Source: Devosia sp. Root413D1
GTDB taxonomy: Bacteria > Pseudomonadota > Alphaproteobacteria > Rhizobiales > Devosiaceae
Direction of reading: 5' to 3'
Length of the DNA stretch: 64,000 nt
Assembly: GCF_001425235.1 (NCBI RefSeq)
Contig: NZ_LMEA01000001.1
Location: forward strand, 1 to 64,000
Below, one piece after another: positions 9,819 through 20,596 of the stretch. The notes under the pieces were generated by a model. The model ran no database searches and was not told the origin of the DNA. It was given only the letters and a program-made list of their open reading frames with translations. The translations under genes were made by a program, and so were the position numbers. How positions within the stretch are numbered: the first letter of the stretch is position 1; every line of letters begins with the position of its first letter.

Positions 9819-10280
9819 ATGGTGCGCATTCTTTCGGGGCTTGCCCTGTTCGTCGTGGTCATTGCCCTCACCTGCGTCATGCTTGTCGGCTTCAGCTACG
9901 CCATGGGCTACGGCGCGCCTTCTTTTGACTTCGACTCACTTCTCCCCATCACCGCCGTGCTTGTGGCGTTCGCCTTGGCCAACTCGATCGTGCTGGTCGT
10001 TCTGGCCTGGCGCGGCCGGAACCGACCGCTGTCAGACGGGGTGTTGTCGCTGAATGTCCTCGTGATCGGCTTCACCCTCGTGACGCTGGTATCGATCCTG
10101 TTGCAGGGGCCATCGCCATATCCAGACAGCATGCCGATGTACTACGTTATGCTGATGGGCGGACAGGTCGTTACCTTCCTGATCCCGGCCCACATCGTCG
10201 CCGTTCTGGCGCTCAGCCGCACCCCACTCCTGCGTGGCTTTGTTCCAAAAGCAAAGGGGCCCGCCGAAGCGAGCCCCTGA
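9819..10280 (+). CDS. Small four-helix membrane protein of unknown function
   Basis: 153 residues from the ATG at 9819, chosen because a G-rich ribosome-binding sequence (CTGGGGGG) precedes it and the first transmembrane helix (ILSGLALFVVVIALTCVMLV) starts at once. The open frame continues upstream to 9699 but that part is low-complexity. Four hydrophobic segments are visible. No family is recognised. It is convergent with sucB, and the terminator at 10256-10277 lies inside its last codons. Confidence 0.65.
   Translation: MVRILSGLALFVVVIALTCVMLVGFSYAMGYGAPSFDFDSLLPITAVLVAFALANSIVLVVLAWRGRNRPLSDGVLSLNVLVIGFTLVTLVSILLQGPSPYPDSMPMYYVMLMGGQVVTFLIPAHIVAVLALSRTPLLRGFVPKAKGPAEASP
10256..10277 (-). 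terminator. Intrinsic terminator for the sucB transcript
   Basis: Read on the minus strand this is a 9-bp GC-rich stem (GGGGCTCGC/GCGGGCCCC, one G-T pair) with a TTCG tetraloop, followed by TTTGCTTTT. It lies 28 bp past the sucB stop. It also overlaps the 3' end of the convergent membrane-protein gene. Confidence 0.8.
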
Positions 10281-10304
10281 ACATCTGCGCTGACTGCCGC
10301 CGGA

Positions 10305-11657
10305 TCAGAGATCCAGCACCAGCCGTTCCGGCGCCTCGAGGCTCTCCTTGACGCGGACGAGGAAGGTCACCGCTTCCTTGCCGTCGACGATACGGTGATC
10401 GTAGCTCAGCGCCAGATACATCATCGGACGGATGACGATCTCGCCGCCGACCACCACCGGCCGCTCCTGGATCTTGTGCATGCCCAGAATACCCGACTGC
10501 GGAGCATTGAGGATCGGCGTCGACATCAGCGAGCCGTAGACGCCGCCATTCGAGATGGTGAAGGTGCCGCCCTGCATGTCGGCCATCGAGAGCTGCCCGT
10601 CACGGGCGAGCTTGCCGAGCCGGGCGATATCCTTCTCGATGCCGGCGATCGACAGCTGATCGGCGTCGCGCACCACCGGCACCACGAGGCCCTTATCGGT
10701 CCCCACCGCCACGCCGATATGGGCGTAGTTCTTGTACACCAGGTCGTCGCCGTCGATCTCGGCATTGACCGCCGGGATTTCCTTCAGCGCGTGCGTCACC
10801 GCCTTGGTGAAAAAGCCCATGAAGCCGAGCTTCACGCCGTGCTTTTTCTCGAACAGCTCCTTGTAGGAATTGCGCAAGTCCATCACCGGCTTCATGTCCA
10901 CCTCGTTGAAGGTGGTGAGCATGGCGGCGTTGTTCTGCGCTTCCTTCAAACGCCGCGCGATGGTCTGACGCAGCCGGGTCATCTTCACCCGCTCTTCGCG
11001 CACATCGTCATTGGCGTTAACCGGACCACGCGGCTGCGCCGGGACCGGAGCAGGCGCCGGCTCGGCGGCCTTGGGAGCCGGCGCCGGCGCAGGTGCGGGC
11101 GCTGCAACCGGCGCAGGAGCCGGCTTCGGCGTGGCGGCGACGGGCGCCGCAGCCACTGATGCGGCAGGTGCAGAAGCGGGCTTGGCCGCCGCCGCCAGCA
11201 CATCTTCCTTGAGGATCTGGCCACGACGGCCCGAACCACTGACATCGGCGTCGGTGAGCCCGGCTTCCGCCATCAGCTTCTGGGCGCTCGGCGCCGGCGG
11301 CACGGCGGAGCCGTTGCCATTGGCGGGCTTCGGCGCCGGCTCGGCGGCGACTGCGGCCGGCTGCGGCACGTCAGCGGGCTTGGCCACAGCGGCCGGTGCA
11401 GCGGCGGCCACAGCAGACCCAGCAGCGGCGATCGCCCCGATCAGCGCCCCGACATTGACCGTATCGCCCGGATTGGCGGTGATGGTTTCGAGCACGCCGG
11501 CGGCCGGGGCCGGTACCTCGATGGTCACCTTGTCGGTCTCGAGCTCCACCACCGGCTCATCGGCGGCGACAGTGTCGCCCACCTTCTTGAACCACTGGCC
11601 GATCGTCGCCTCGGTGACGCTCTCGCCCAGCGTGGGCACCCGGATGTCAGTCGCCAT
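10305..11657 (-). CDS. sucB: 2-oxoglutarate dehydrogenase E2 (dihydrolipoyl succinyltransferase)
   Basis: This is the acyltransferase core of the 2-oxoglutarate dehydrogenase complex, moving succinyl from lipoate to CoA. The 450-residue protein has one lipoyl domain with the lipoylated Lys43 ([10 protein letters not shown]). A long Ala/Pro linker follows, then an E1/E3-binding domain ([20 protein letters not shown]), a second Ala/Pro-rich linker, and the catalytic domain with His421 and Asp425 (SYDHRIVDG). A single lipoyl domain is normal for SucB. It follows sucA with 44 bp between them. An lpd (E3) gene does not follow as it does in some relatives. Confidence 0.97.
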   Translation of the reverse strand: MATDIRVPTLGESVTEATIGQWFKKVGDTVAADEPVVELETDKVTIEVPAPAAGVLETITANPGDTVNVGALIGAIAAAGSAVAAAAPAAVAKPADVPQPAAVAAEPAPKPANGNGSAVPPAPSAQKLMAEAGLTDADVSGSGRRGQILKEDVLAAAAKPASAPAASVAAAPVAATPKPAPAPVAAPAPAPAPAPKAAEPAPAPVPAQPRGPVNANDDVREERVKMTRLRQTIARRLKEAQNNAAMLTTFNEVDMKPVMDLRNSYKELFEKKHGVKLGFMGFFTKAVTHALKEIPAVNAEIDGDDLVYKNYAHIGVAVGTDKGLVVPVVRDADQLSIAGIEKDIARLGKLARDGQLSMADMQGGTFTISNGGVYGSLMSTPILNAPQSGILGMHKIQERPVVVGGEIVIRPMMYLALSYDHRIVDGKEAVTFLVRVKESLEAPERLVLDL

Positions 11658-11701
11658 CAGTTTGGTCCTTCAGTTTTCTTGCCGCGTCTAGGCGGGCGAT
11701 T

Positions 11702-14695
11702 CTACTTGGCGAACGCTTCTTCGAGGAAGGCCTGCAGCTGCTGCAGGTGCGTGCGCATCAGGCCGGTGGCCGTCGCCGCCGAGGCAGCGCGGCCGACATA
11801 GTGCGGCCGGTCGCCCGGGCGACCCATCTGGTCCATCACCCAGTCGATATAGGGCTGCACGAACGCCCAGGCGCCCATATTCTTGGGCTCTTCCTGGCAC
11901 CAGACGATCTCGGCGTTCTTGAACCGGTTGAGTTCGTCGAGCAGTGCCTTGGCCGGGAACGGGTAGAGCTGCTCGAGACGGAGCAGGTACACGTCGTTGA
12001 TGCCGCGCTTCTCGCGATCCTCGAGCAGGTCGTAGTAGACCTTGCCGGTGCACAGGATCACCTTGCGGATCTCCTCGTCCGGCGCCAGCTTGATCGTCGT
12101 CTTGGGCACGCCCGGCGCTTCCGCATCGTCCCACAACAGGCGATGGAACGTCGATTCCGGCCCGAACTCGACCAGCCCCGACACCGCCTTCTTGTGGCGC
12201 AACAGGCTCTTGGGCGTCATCAGCACCAAAGGCTTGCGGAAGTCGCGCTTCATCTGGCGGCGCAGGATGTGGAAGTAGTTGGCTGGCGTCGTGCAGTTGG
12301 CGACCTGCATATTGTCTTCGGCGCAGCTCTGCAGGTAGCGCTCGAGGCGGGCCGACGAGTGCTCCGGCCCCTGGCCTTCATAGCCATGCGGCAACAGCAT
12401 CACGAGGCCGCTCATCCGGAACCACTTGCGCTCGCCCGACGAGATGAACTGGTCGACCACCACCTGCGCACCGTTGGCAAAGTCGCCGAACTGGGCTTCC
12501 CACAGCGTCAGCGTTTTCGGTTCGGCCAGCGAATAGCCATACTCGAAGCCGAGCACCGCCTCTTCCGAGAGCATCGAGTTGACGACCTCGTAGCGGGCCT
12601 GCAGCTCGGCGATGTTGTTGAGCGGCGTGTAGGTCTCGTCCTTGTCCTGATCGTACAGCACCGAGTGGCGCTGGCTGAACGTGCCGCGCTCCACGTCCTG
12701 CCCCGAGAGCCGGACCGGGTGGCCCTCCTCGAGCAGCGTCGCATAGGCCAGCGCTTCGCCGGTCGCCCAGTCGATGCCTTCGCCCGACTCGATCGAGGCG
12801 AGCCGGTTGTCCATGAACCGCTTCACTGTCTTGTGGGCGTTGAAGCCGGCCGGAACCGTTGACAGCTTCTGGCCCAGATTGACCAGATCGGGGATGTCCA
12901 CCCCGGTGTCGCCGCGGCGCGGGCCCTCGACGTCGGCGCGCTTCAGGTCCTTCCACACGCCATCGAGCCAGTCTGTCTTGTTCGGGCGGAAATCCTGCCC
13001 GGCCTCGAACTCGCGCTCGAGATGCGCCCGCCAGTCGGCCTTCATCTTGTCGACGTCATCGGCCGACAGCACGCCCTCCGCGGCGAGGCGCTTCGAATAG
13101 ATATCGAGCGTCGTCTCGTGGCTGCGGATCTTGGAATACATCAGCGGCTGGGTGAAGCTCGGCTCGTCGCCTTCGTTATGGCCGAAGCGGCGATAGCAGA
13201 AGATGTCGATCACCACCGGCCGCGCGAAGCGCTGCCGGAACTCGGTGGCGACCTTGGCCACATAGACCACCGCTTCCGGGTCATCGCCGTTCACGTGGAA
13301 CACCGGCGCCTCGATCATCTTGGCGACGTCGGTCGGGTACGGCGAGGAGCGCGAATACATCGGCGACGTGGTGAAGCCGATCTGGTTATTGATCACCACG
13401 TGGATCGAGCCGCCGGTGCGGTGACCCTTCAGCCCGCTGAGGCCGAGGCATTCGGCAATCACGCCCTGGCCGGCAAACGCCGCATCACCATGCAGCAGCA
13501 GCGGCAGCACCACCGAGCGATCGGTCTGGCGCGTATCGGCGATGAACCGCCCATCGACCGCCGAACGCTGGTCCTGCTTGGCGCGCGCCTTGCCCAGCAC
13601 CACCGGATCGACGATCTCGAGATGCGACGGGTTGGCGGTGAGGCTGAGATGCACGTTATTGCCGTCGAACTCGCGGTCCGCTGAAGCACCCAGATGGTAC
13701 TTCACGTCGCCCGAGCCTTCTACTTCCTCGGGGTAGAAGGCCCCGCCCTTGAACTCGTGGAACAGCGCCCGATGCGGCTTCGCCAGCACCTGGGTCAGGA
13801 CGTTCAGCCGGCCGCGATGCGCCATGCCGAGCACGATATCCTTCACGCCCAGCGAACCGCCGCGCTTGATGATCTGCTCGAGCGCCGGGATCAGCGCTTC
13901 CGAGCCATCGAGGCCGAAGCGCTTGGTGCCGGTGAACTTGACGTCGAGGAACTTCTCGAACCCCTCGGCTTCGACCAGCTTGTTGAGGATCGCCTTCTTG
14001 CCCTCGGGCGTGAACTTGATCTCCTTGTCCGGCCCTTCCATGCGCTCCTGGATCCACTGCTTGGCTTCGGGATCGGAGATGTGCATGAACTCGACGCCGA
14101 CGGTCGAGCAATAGGTCCGCTTCAGGATCTCCAGCATCTGGGGAACCGTCGCGTATTCGAGGCCCAGATAGTTGTCGATGAAGATCTTGCGGCCGTAATC
14201 GGCCTCGGTGAAGCCGTAGGTTTGGGGATCGAGCTCGGGTGCCGGATCGTCGGCCTTCATCTTCAACGGGTCGAGATCGGCGTGCAGATGCCCGCGCATG
14301 CGGTAGGCGCGGATCATCATGATGGCGTGGATCGAGTCGCGTGTCGCCTGCAGCACGTCGATGGCGGTCGGCGCCGGTGCGCCGGCGACCTTGGCCTTCT
14401 CGACCACCGCCTTCTGCACCTTGACCTGGATCTCGCCCCAGTTGCCGTCGAGCGCCGAAACCAGCTCGCCATTGGCCGACTGCGGCCAATCCTGGCGCTG
14501 CCAGCTCGGGCCTTCGGCATTCTTGTCGATATCGGCGGGAGCATCCTCGAGCCGATCGAAATACGACGCCCAGGTCGGATCGATCGAGGCCGGATCGGCC
14601 TTGTAGCGGGCGTACAGCCCTTCGATGTAATCGGCGTTGCCGCCATAGAGGAAAGAAGAGAGCAAGAACTGTTCGTTCTTTTCTTGTCGGGTCAT
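11702..14695 (-). CDS. sucA: 2-oxoglutarate dehydrogenase E1 component
   Basis: Thiamine-diphosphate enzyme that decarboxylates 2-oxoglutarate and succinylates E2. The full-length 997-residue protein begins with the E2-binding N-terminal segment (FLYGGNADYIEGLYARYK). It shows the E1 signatures GMAHRGRLNVL, the ThDP-binding GDAAFAGQGVIAE, and FGHNEGDEPSFTQPLMYS. The second half carries LPHGYEGQGPEHSSARLERY and the C-terminal CQEEPKNMGAW. It lies between sucD and sucB in the usual alphaproteobacterial order. Confidence 0.98.
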   Translation of the reverse strand: MTRQEKNEQFLLSSFLYGGNADYIEGLYARYKADPASIDPTWASYFDRLEDAPADIDKNAEGPSWQRQDWPQSANGELVSALDGNWGEIQVKVQKAVVEKAKVAGAPAPTAIDVLQATRDSIHAIMMIRAYRMRGHLHADLDPLKMKADDPAPELDPQTYGFTEADYGRKIFIDNYLGLEYATVPQMLEILKRTYCSTVGVEFMHISDPEAKQWIQERMEGPDKEIKFTPEGKKAILNKLVEAEGFEKFLDVKFTGTKRFGLDGSEALIPALEQIIKRGGSLGVKDIVLGMAHRGRLNVLTQVLAKPHRALFHEFKGGAFYPEEVEGSGDVKYHLGASADREFDGNNVHLSLTANPSHLEIVDPVVLGKARAKQDQRSAVDGRFIADTRQTDRSVVLPLLLHGDAAFAGQGVIAECLGLSGLKGHRTGGSIHVVINNQIGFTTSPMYSRSSPYPTDVAKMIEAPVFHVNGDDPEAVVYVAKVATEFRQRFARPVVIDIFCYRRFGHNEGDEPSFTQPLMYSKIRSHETTLDIYSKRLAAEGVLSADDVDKMKADWRAHLEREFEAGQDFRPNKTDWLDGVWKDLKRADVEGPRRGDTGVDIPDLVNLGQKLSTVPAGFNAHKTVKRFMDNRLASIESGEGIDWATGEALAYATLLEEGHPVRLSGQDVERGTFSQRHSVLYDQDKDETYTPLNNIAELQARYEVVNSMLSEEAVLGFEYGYSLAEPKTLTLWEAQFGDFANGAQVVVDQFISSGERKWFRMSGLVMLLPHGYEGQGPEHSSARLERYLQSCAEDNMQVANCTTPANYFHILRRQMKRDFRKPLVLMTPKSLLRHKKAVSGLVEFGPESTFHRLLWDDAEAPGVPKTTIKLAPDEEIRKVILCTGKVYYDLLEDREKRGINDVYLLRLEQLYPFPAKALLDELNRFKNAEIVWCQEEPKNMGAWAFVQPYIDWVMDQMGRPGDRPHYVGRAASAATATGLMRTHLQQLQAFLEEAFAK

Positions 14696-14855
14696 GTCCA
14701 GCGTCGCGAGGCGTGAACCCCGCCATCCTTCTCAAACGCCCGGGAAATGCTCGACCGGGCCCTTTTTGCGTCGCGGGCCAACCTGCCCGCAACTTCTTTG
14801 TTTGACGTTAAGGCGCGGGAAACCACCCGCGCCCCGTCTTCAGTCCACCCTCGCC

Positions 14856-15764
14856 TCAGCCTTTTAGTACGTCGGCTAGGGTTTGGCCAATCCTCGCAGG
14901 CGACTGCGACACCTTTATGCCCGCGCGTTCCATTGCCGAAATCTTGTCTTCGGCGCCCCCCTTGCCGCCCGAAATCACGGCGCCGGCATGGCCCATGGTC
15001 CGGCCGGCCGGAGCGGTGCGCCCGGCGATGAAGCCGGCCATCGGCTTCTTGCGACCCTTCTTGGCCTCGTCGATCAGGAACTGCGCGGCATCTTCCTCGG
15101 CGGAACCGCCGATTTCGCCGATCATGATGATGGATTTGGTGGCTTCGTCGGCGAGGAACATCTCGAGCATATCGATGAACTCGGTGCCCTTGACCGGATC
15201 GCCGCCGATACCAACCGCAGTGGTCTGGCCGAGCCCGGCATTGGTGGTCTGGAACACCGCTTCATAGGTAAGCGTACCGGAGCGGGAAACAATGCCCACC
15301 GAGCCCTTGGAAAAGATCGAGCCCGGCATGATGCCGATCTTGCACTCTTCCGGCGTCAAGACGCCCGGGCAGTTGGGTCCGAGCAGCCGGGACTTGGATT
15401 TGTCGAGCCGCGCCTTCACCCGCACCATGTCGAGCACCGGGATGCCCTCGGTGATGCAGACGATCAGCGGGATCTCGGCATCGATCGCCTCGATGATGGC
15501 GTCGGCGGCGCCCGGCGGCGGCACGTAGACCACCGAAGCGGTGGCGCCGGTGCGCTCCTTGCCTTCGGCGACCGAAGCGAACACCGGCAGCGTGGCCGAG
15601 GCATCGAGCCCCGAGGTCCACACTTCACCGGCCTTCTTGGGGTTCACGCCGCCCACCATCTTGGTGCCGTAATAGGCCAGCGCCTGCTCGGTATGGAACG
15701 TGCCGGTCTTGCCGGTCAGCCCCTGCACCAGAACGCGAGTGTCTTTGTTGACGAGGATCGACAT
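14856..15764 (-). CDS. sucD: Succinyl-CoA synthetase alpha subunit
   Basis: This subunit binds CoA and carries the phosphohistidine in the substrate-level phosphorylation step of the TCA cycle. The 302-residue protein has the N-terminal CoA-binding Rossmann domain ([16 protein letters not shown]) and the active-site histidine at about 259 ([12 protein letters not shown]). It starts 14 bp after the sucC stop, so the two are surely co-transcribed. Spacing to sucA is 160 bp. Confidence 0.98.
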   Translation of the reverse strand: MSILVNKDTRVLVQGLTGKTGTFHTEQALAYYGTKMVGGVNPKKAGEVWTSGLDASATLPVFASVAEGKERTGATASVVYVPPPGAADAIIEAIDAEIPLIVCITEGIPVLDMVRVKARLDKSKSRLLGPNCPGVLTPEECKIGIMPGSIFSKGSVGIVSRSGTLTYEAVFQTTNAGLGQTTAVGIGGDPVKGTEFIDMLEMFLADEATKSIIMIGEIGGSAEEDAAQFLIDEAKKGRKKPMAGFIAGRTAPAGRTMGHAGAVISGGKGGAEDKISAMERAGIKVSQSPARIGQTLADVLKG

Positions 15765-15778
15765 TGCTTCTTCCTGGC

Positions 15779-16975
15779 TCAGCGGGTCTTCACGGCGGCG
15801 ACGATCTTCTGCGCTGCGTCGTCGAGGTCGTCGGCCGAGATCACGTCGAGGCCGGATGAGTTGAGGATGGCTTTGCCTTCCTTGACGTTGGTGCCTTCGA
15901 GGCGCACCACCAGCGGCACCTTGAGGCCGACTTCCTTCACCGCGGCGATCACGCCTTCGGCGATGATATCGCAGCGCATGATGCCGCCGAAAATGTTGAC
16001 CAGGATGCCTTTGACGGCCGGGTCGGCGGTGATGATCTTGAACGCCGCCGTCACCTTCTCCTTGGAGGCGCCGCCGCCCACATCGAGGAAGTTGGCGGGC
16101 TCGGCGCCATAGAGCTTGATGATGTCCATCGTCGCCATGGCGAGGCCGGCGCCGTTGACCATGCAGCCGATATTGCCGTCGAGCGCCACATAGGCGAGGT
16201 CGAACTTCGACGCCTCGATCTCCTTGGCGTCCTCTTCGGTGAGGTCGCGCAGCGGCGCCAGCTCGGCATGCCGGAACGAAGCGTTGTTGTCGAAGCTCAC
16301 CTTGGCGTCGAGCACGCGCAGGTGCCCGTTGGCCATGACGATCAGCGGGTTCACTTCGAGCAAGCTCATATCGGTCTCGACGAACGCCTTGTAGAGCGCC
16401 GGGAACACCGACTTGGCGTCGTCCGCCGACGAGCCCTCGAGCTTCAGCGCCGCGACGATCTCGGCGACGTCCTTGGCAGTGACGCCGACCGTCGGGTCGA
16501 TATCGACCGCGATGATCTTTTCGGGCGTATCATGCGCCACCGCTTCGATGTCCATGCCGCCTTCGGTGGAGACGACGAACGACACCCGGCCGGTGGACCG
16601 ATCGACCAGCAGCGAGCAGTAGAGCTCGCGCGCGATATCGGCGCCATCCTCGATATAGAGCCGGTTGACCTGCTTGCCGGCCGGACCGGTCTGCTTGGTG
16701 ACGAGCGTATTGCCCAGCATTTCCTTGGCGTTGGCGGCGACGTCCGCAGCCGACTTCGCCAGCCGCACGCCGCCCTTGGCATCGGCGGGCAATTCCTTGA
16801 ACTTGCCCTTGCCGCGCCCGCCGGCATGGATCTGCGACTTCACCACATAGAGCGGTCCGGGCAGTTCCAGCGCCGCGGCTTCCGCCTCGTGCGGCGTAAA
16901 GATCGCCACCCCGTCGGCCACCGGCAACCCGTAGGTCTTCAGCAGCGCCTTGGCCTGGTGTTCGTGGATGTTCAT
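15779..16975 (-). CDS. sucC: Succinyl-CoA synthetase beta subunit (ADP-forming type)
   Basis: This subunit holds the ATP-grasp nucleotide site and the succinate site. The 398-residue length and the start [19 protein letters not shown] are typical. Also visible are the ATP-grasp lysine region ([16 protein letters not shown]), the metal-ligand stretch LLEVNPLIV, and the C-terminal Rossmann-like domain with [15 protein letters not shown]. It precedes sucD by 14 bp. It follows mdh after a 151-bp gap. Confidence 0.98.
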   Translation of the reverse strand: MNIHEHQAKALLKTYGLPVADGVAIFTPHEAEAAALELPGPLYVVKSQIHAGGRGKGKFKELPADAKGGVRLAKSAADVAANAKEMLGNTLVTKQTGPAGKQVNRLYIEDGADIARELYCSLLVDRSTGRVSFVVSTEGGMDIEAVAHDTPEKIIAVDIDPTVGVTAKDVAEIVAALKLEGSSADDAKSVFPALYKAFVETDMSLLEVNPLIVMANGHLRVLDAKVSFDNNASFRHAELAPLRDLTEEDAKEIEASKFDLAYVALDGNIGCMVNGAGLAMATMDIIKLYGAEPANFLDVGGGASKEKVTAAFKIITADPAVKGILVNIFGGIMRCDIIAEGVIAAVKEVGLKVPLVVRLEGTNVKEGKAILNSSGLDVISADDLDDAAQKIVAAVKTR

Positions 16976-17126
16976 GTCTACCTACCGCCTTGTGTCGGAA
17001 GCTTTCCCACCCGCCGGGTCGTCCCCCGCCTCGCGGGATGCTCAGGAATGGTGGAGTGGGTTTGAAGTCCCCGCGCCGTTGCAGGGAGCACCGGGTGGGG
17101 GGCCGACTGAGCCGGCCCCGCACAAA

Positions 17127-18173
<1,047 letters not shown>

Positions 18174-18215
18174 CTAGCGGGCCGATCTGCAGCGATTGCA
18201 TGGCTTGCCTATTTG

Positions 18216-19406
18216 CTAGGCAGATTGAACCGCTTCACCCCGATGCGGCGCGCCGAGGTAGTCCGCCGATTGCATCTCGATCAGCCGCGACACGCAGCGC
18301 GCGAACTCGGCACGGGTCTTGTCGTCCTGGCCCAGCTCGTCGAGCGGTGCCGCAAAGCTCGCCGCGAGCTTGGCGCCACGATCGTAGAGGGTATCGACCA
18401 GGAGGATGAAGCGCTTGGCCGCGTTCGAGCGCAGCCGGTCGAACTGCGGCACGTGGTCGATCATCACCGCTTCATACGCATGGCTGAGCTTGAGATAGTC
18501 CCGTGCGCCCAACGGCTTGTCGCACAGCTCCGTGAATTCAAACCGCGCCGCCCCCATCGCCGCCCGCGGCACCGGAATGGTCCGGCCCAGCGAATGGAGC
18601 TCCGCCGGCTCGCCGGGCGCGCCGCCGGTGAGCTTCAGCCACAGCCGGTCCATCGCGGCGTCCACCTCGGCCCCGACGCCGAACTGGTACACCGCCTCGC
18701 CCTCGAACTTCAGCCGCCGGTAGTCGGTCGGCCCGTCGAGCTCGACGATCTCGGCGTGCTGCTTCAATTCGGCAATGAACGGCAGCACCAGTTGCCGGTT
18801 GAGCCCGTTCTCGTAGAGGTCGTCCGGCCGGGTGTTCGAAGTCGCAACAATCGTCACCCCGCCGGCGAACAGCTTGTCGAACAGCCGTCCCAGCAGCATG
18901 GCGTTGGTGATGTCCTGCACCTGGAACTCATCGAGGCATAAGAGCCGCACTTCTTCGAGCAGCGGCTTCACCACCGCCGCCACCGGATCGGCGCTCTCGG
19001 ACTTGCCTTTGCTGGATTTGCGGAATGCCGCGATCGCCTCATGCATCTCGTCCATGAACTCATGGAAATGCACCCGCCGCTTCTTTTCGGTCGGCGCCAG
19101 CGCGAAGAACAGGTCCATCAGCATGGTCTTGCCGCGCCCGACCTGCCCGACGAGATAGGCGCCGCGCACCGGCGCCGATCCGCCGAACAGCCCGCTCAGA
19201 AAGCCGCGCGAAGCGTGCTGCGCCGCGAGCTCGGTCGCCACGCGATCGAGCGCTGCCGCTGCCTTGAACTGCAATGGATCAGGAGTGAGCGCGCCGCCCT
19301 TGGTCAGCGCGTTCAGTTTGTCGGTGACTGGTGCGCTCGCGGGCCCCCGCCGACGAGCGCGCTCAGCCAAAGCGACTACGCTTTGGCGGTTCGAGCGCGC
19401 GACCAC
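18216..19406 (-). CDS. zapE: Cell division ATPase ZapE (AFG1-like)
   Basis: AFG1/ZapE ATPases act at the divisome in bacteria and in membrane protein quality control in mitochondria. The 396-residue protein has Walker A GQVGRGKT at 87-94, an HFHEFMDEMHEAI segment, Walker B LCLDEFQVQDITNA and ATSNTRPDDLY, all diagnostic of the family. It starts 18 bp after the stop of the Inh-type lipoprotein gene. It precedes mdh in the same direction. Confidence 0.94.
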   Translation of the reverse strand: MVARSNRQSVVALAERARRRGPASAPVTDKLNALTKGGALTPDPLQFKAAAALDRVATELAAQHASRGFLSGLFGGSAPVRGAYLVGQVGRGKTMLMDLFFALAPTEKKRRVHFHEFMDEMHEAIAAFRKSSKGKSESADPVAAVVKPLLEEVRLLCLDEFQVQDITNAMLLGRLFDKLFAGGVTIVATSNTRPDDLYENGLNRQLVLPFIAELKQHAEIVELDGPTDYRRLKFEGEAVYQFGVGAEVDAAMDRLWLKLTGGAPGEPAELHSLGRTIPVPRAAMGAARFEFTELCDKPLGARDYLKLSHAYEAVMIDHVPQFDRLRSNAAKRFILLVDTLYDRGAKLAASFAAPLDELGQDDKTRAEFARCVSRLIEMQSADYLGAPHRGEAVQSA

Positions 19407-19424
19407 ACAGACTTCTGGCCAAAG

Positions 19425-20033
19425 TCAGCCAACCATCGTGATGCCCTGGCCGCCTGCCAGGGTGCCGATGAACTGGCTGCCGCTGAGGATCAGCGAGGCG
19501 ATGATATCGCCATTCTCGTCGAACAACTGCACCTGGTTGCCCACCAGCTGCCAGCTCGCCACGACCTTCAGGCCGTTGAGCCCGCAGCCCGGCGTCGAAG
19601 CGCGATAGCGCGAGGTGCCGGATTTCGCCGTCTGGGTTAGGTTGAGCTTGCACTGCTCGGCGCCCGACACCACGGTCCAGCCACCCAGCAGCTTTTCGAC
19701 CGTCAGCCCGGTGGAAAGATCACGCCCCGATGCCTGCGGCACCGAGCCAAGCGTCGCGAACGAACCATCGGCATTGGCCGGCTGCCCAAGTTGACCCGGC
19801 GCCGGCTGGCCCGGGGTCAGCGGCGCGGGCTGGCCGAGCGAGGCCTGCTGCACCGTGCTGCCCGGCAAGGCGTTGAGGTCCGAACTTGCCACCGACGAAT
19901 TCTGGATCGGCGTGATGGTTTCGGTCGACGCGATGCTGGTCGTGGTCACGCCGCTCGAGGCGCAGCCGCTCAACACGAGCGACAACGCACCCAGTACGGC
20001 AATGGAAACGCCTGCGCGTCTCGAACTCATCAT
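19425..20033 (-). CDS. Lipoprotein with AprI/Inh-type (alkaline protease inhibitor-like) domain
   Basis: A 202-residue exported protein with lipobox LSGCASS near residue 25. A Gln/Pro-rich low-complexity linker follows, then a C-terminal lipocalin-like domain of about 100 residues (LLGGWTVVSGAEQCKLNLTQ to the end) with the paired cysteines typical of the Inh family. Known Inh proteins inhibit serralysin-type proteases in the periplasm. In Rhizobiales similar proteins (Omp10/19-like) are outer-membrane lipoproteins. The exact target is unknown. Confidence 0.75.
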   Translation of the reverse strand: MMSSRRAGVSIAVLGALSLVLSGCASSGVTTTSIASTETITPIQNSSVASSDLNALPGSTVQQASLGQPAPLTPGQPAPGQLGQPANADGSFATLGSVPQASGRDLSTGLTVEKLLGGWTVVSGAEQCKLNLTQTAKSGTSRYRASTPGCGLNGLKVVASWQLVGNQVQLFDENGDIIASLILSGSQFIGTLAGGQGITMVG

Positions 20034-20178
20034 CGGCTCTGCTCCGCCAGATGGTTAAGAATTGGTGACCGGCGATACAGCCTGAACGGCAAAGCCGTCA
20101 ACCGCCAAAGCCCCGCTTCCCCTATGCAGCGATTAATGTGGCGGAGTTAGGGAACGGACGCCCGGTGGCTGTGACCGC

Positions 20179-20324
20179 CCCACCCTAGCTTCGCTATGGC
20201 TTCGCCAAGCTCCGCTACCCTCCCACAAGGGGGAGGGAGGGCAAGAGCCGAAAGTGCAGTAAGCGTCTCCCTCCCCTCAGGGCGCCACCGCGTCCCCTTG
20301 TGGGGAGGGATCAAGGGTGGGTGG
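20179..20324. repeat. GC-rich palindromic element
   Basis: This fills most of the 310-base gap 20034-20343. The left half (CCACCCTAG, CCCTCCCACAAGG) is the reverse complement of the right half (CCTTGTGGGGAGGG, AGGGTGGG). No gene is seen in it. It is of the type scattered through the core part of this window. Confidence 0.65.
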
Positions 20325-20343
20325 CCCCACGCTCCAGCCGCTC

Positions 20344-20568
20344 CTACCGCTTCACCATCTCCGCCACGAGCGCCTCGGTCAGAATCTTCCCATCCGCCGC
20401 CTCGTCTTCCGGCAATTCGATCGGAATCCCCTTGGGCCCATACACCCCGGCGAGCCCCGGCAAGCCGTGCTCGCCGCCCTCCTTGGGGTGAAAGCCATGC
20501 GCCTTCAGCGCGGCAATCAGCACGCGGGCGACGGACGGGTCTTCGATCTCGGCGACGGTCTCGTACAG
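20344..20568 (-). CDS. Small DUF2007-like protein, start uncertain
   Basis: An unlisted open frame with no ATG. It encodes LYETVAEIEDPSVARVLIAA followed by a conserved-looking glycine/proline segment (HGLPGLAGVYGPKGIPIELP), like DUF2007 'signal transducing' proteins of about 75 residues. The proposed start is a CTG at 20568, preceded at 9 nt by GGGAG. The alternative GTG at 20523 would cut off the first strand and helix. The frame reaches into the end of sdhB, so it is probably translated with sdhB. A frameshift in the assembly could also explain the missing start. Confidence 0.45.
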   Translation of the reverse strand: MYETVAEIEDPSVARVLIAALKAHGFHPKEGGEHGLPGLAGVYGPKGIPIELPEDEAADGKILTEALVAEMVKR

Positions 20569-20596
20569 CTTATGCGACTCCCAGGCCTGTTCCGCC

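Noticed and set aside
14738-14765. GCCCGG/CCGGGC hairpin followed by T run between sucD and sucA
   Set aside because: The T run is on the plus strand, where no gene would need to end; on the minus strand it would precede sucA and lacks a T tail.
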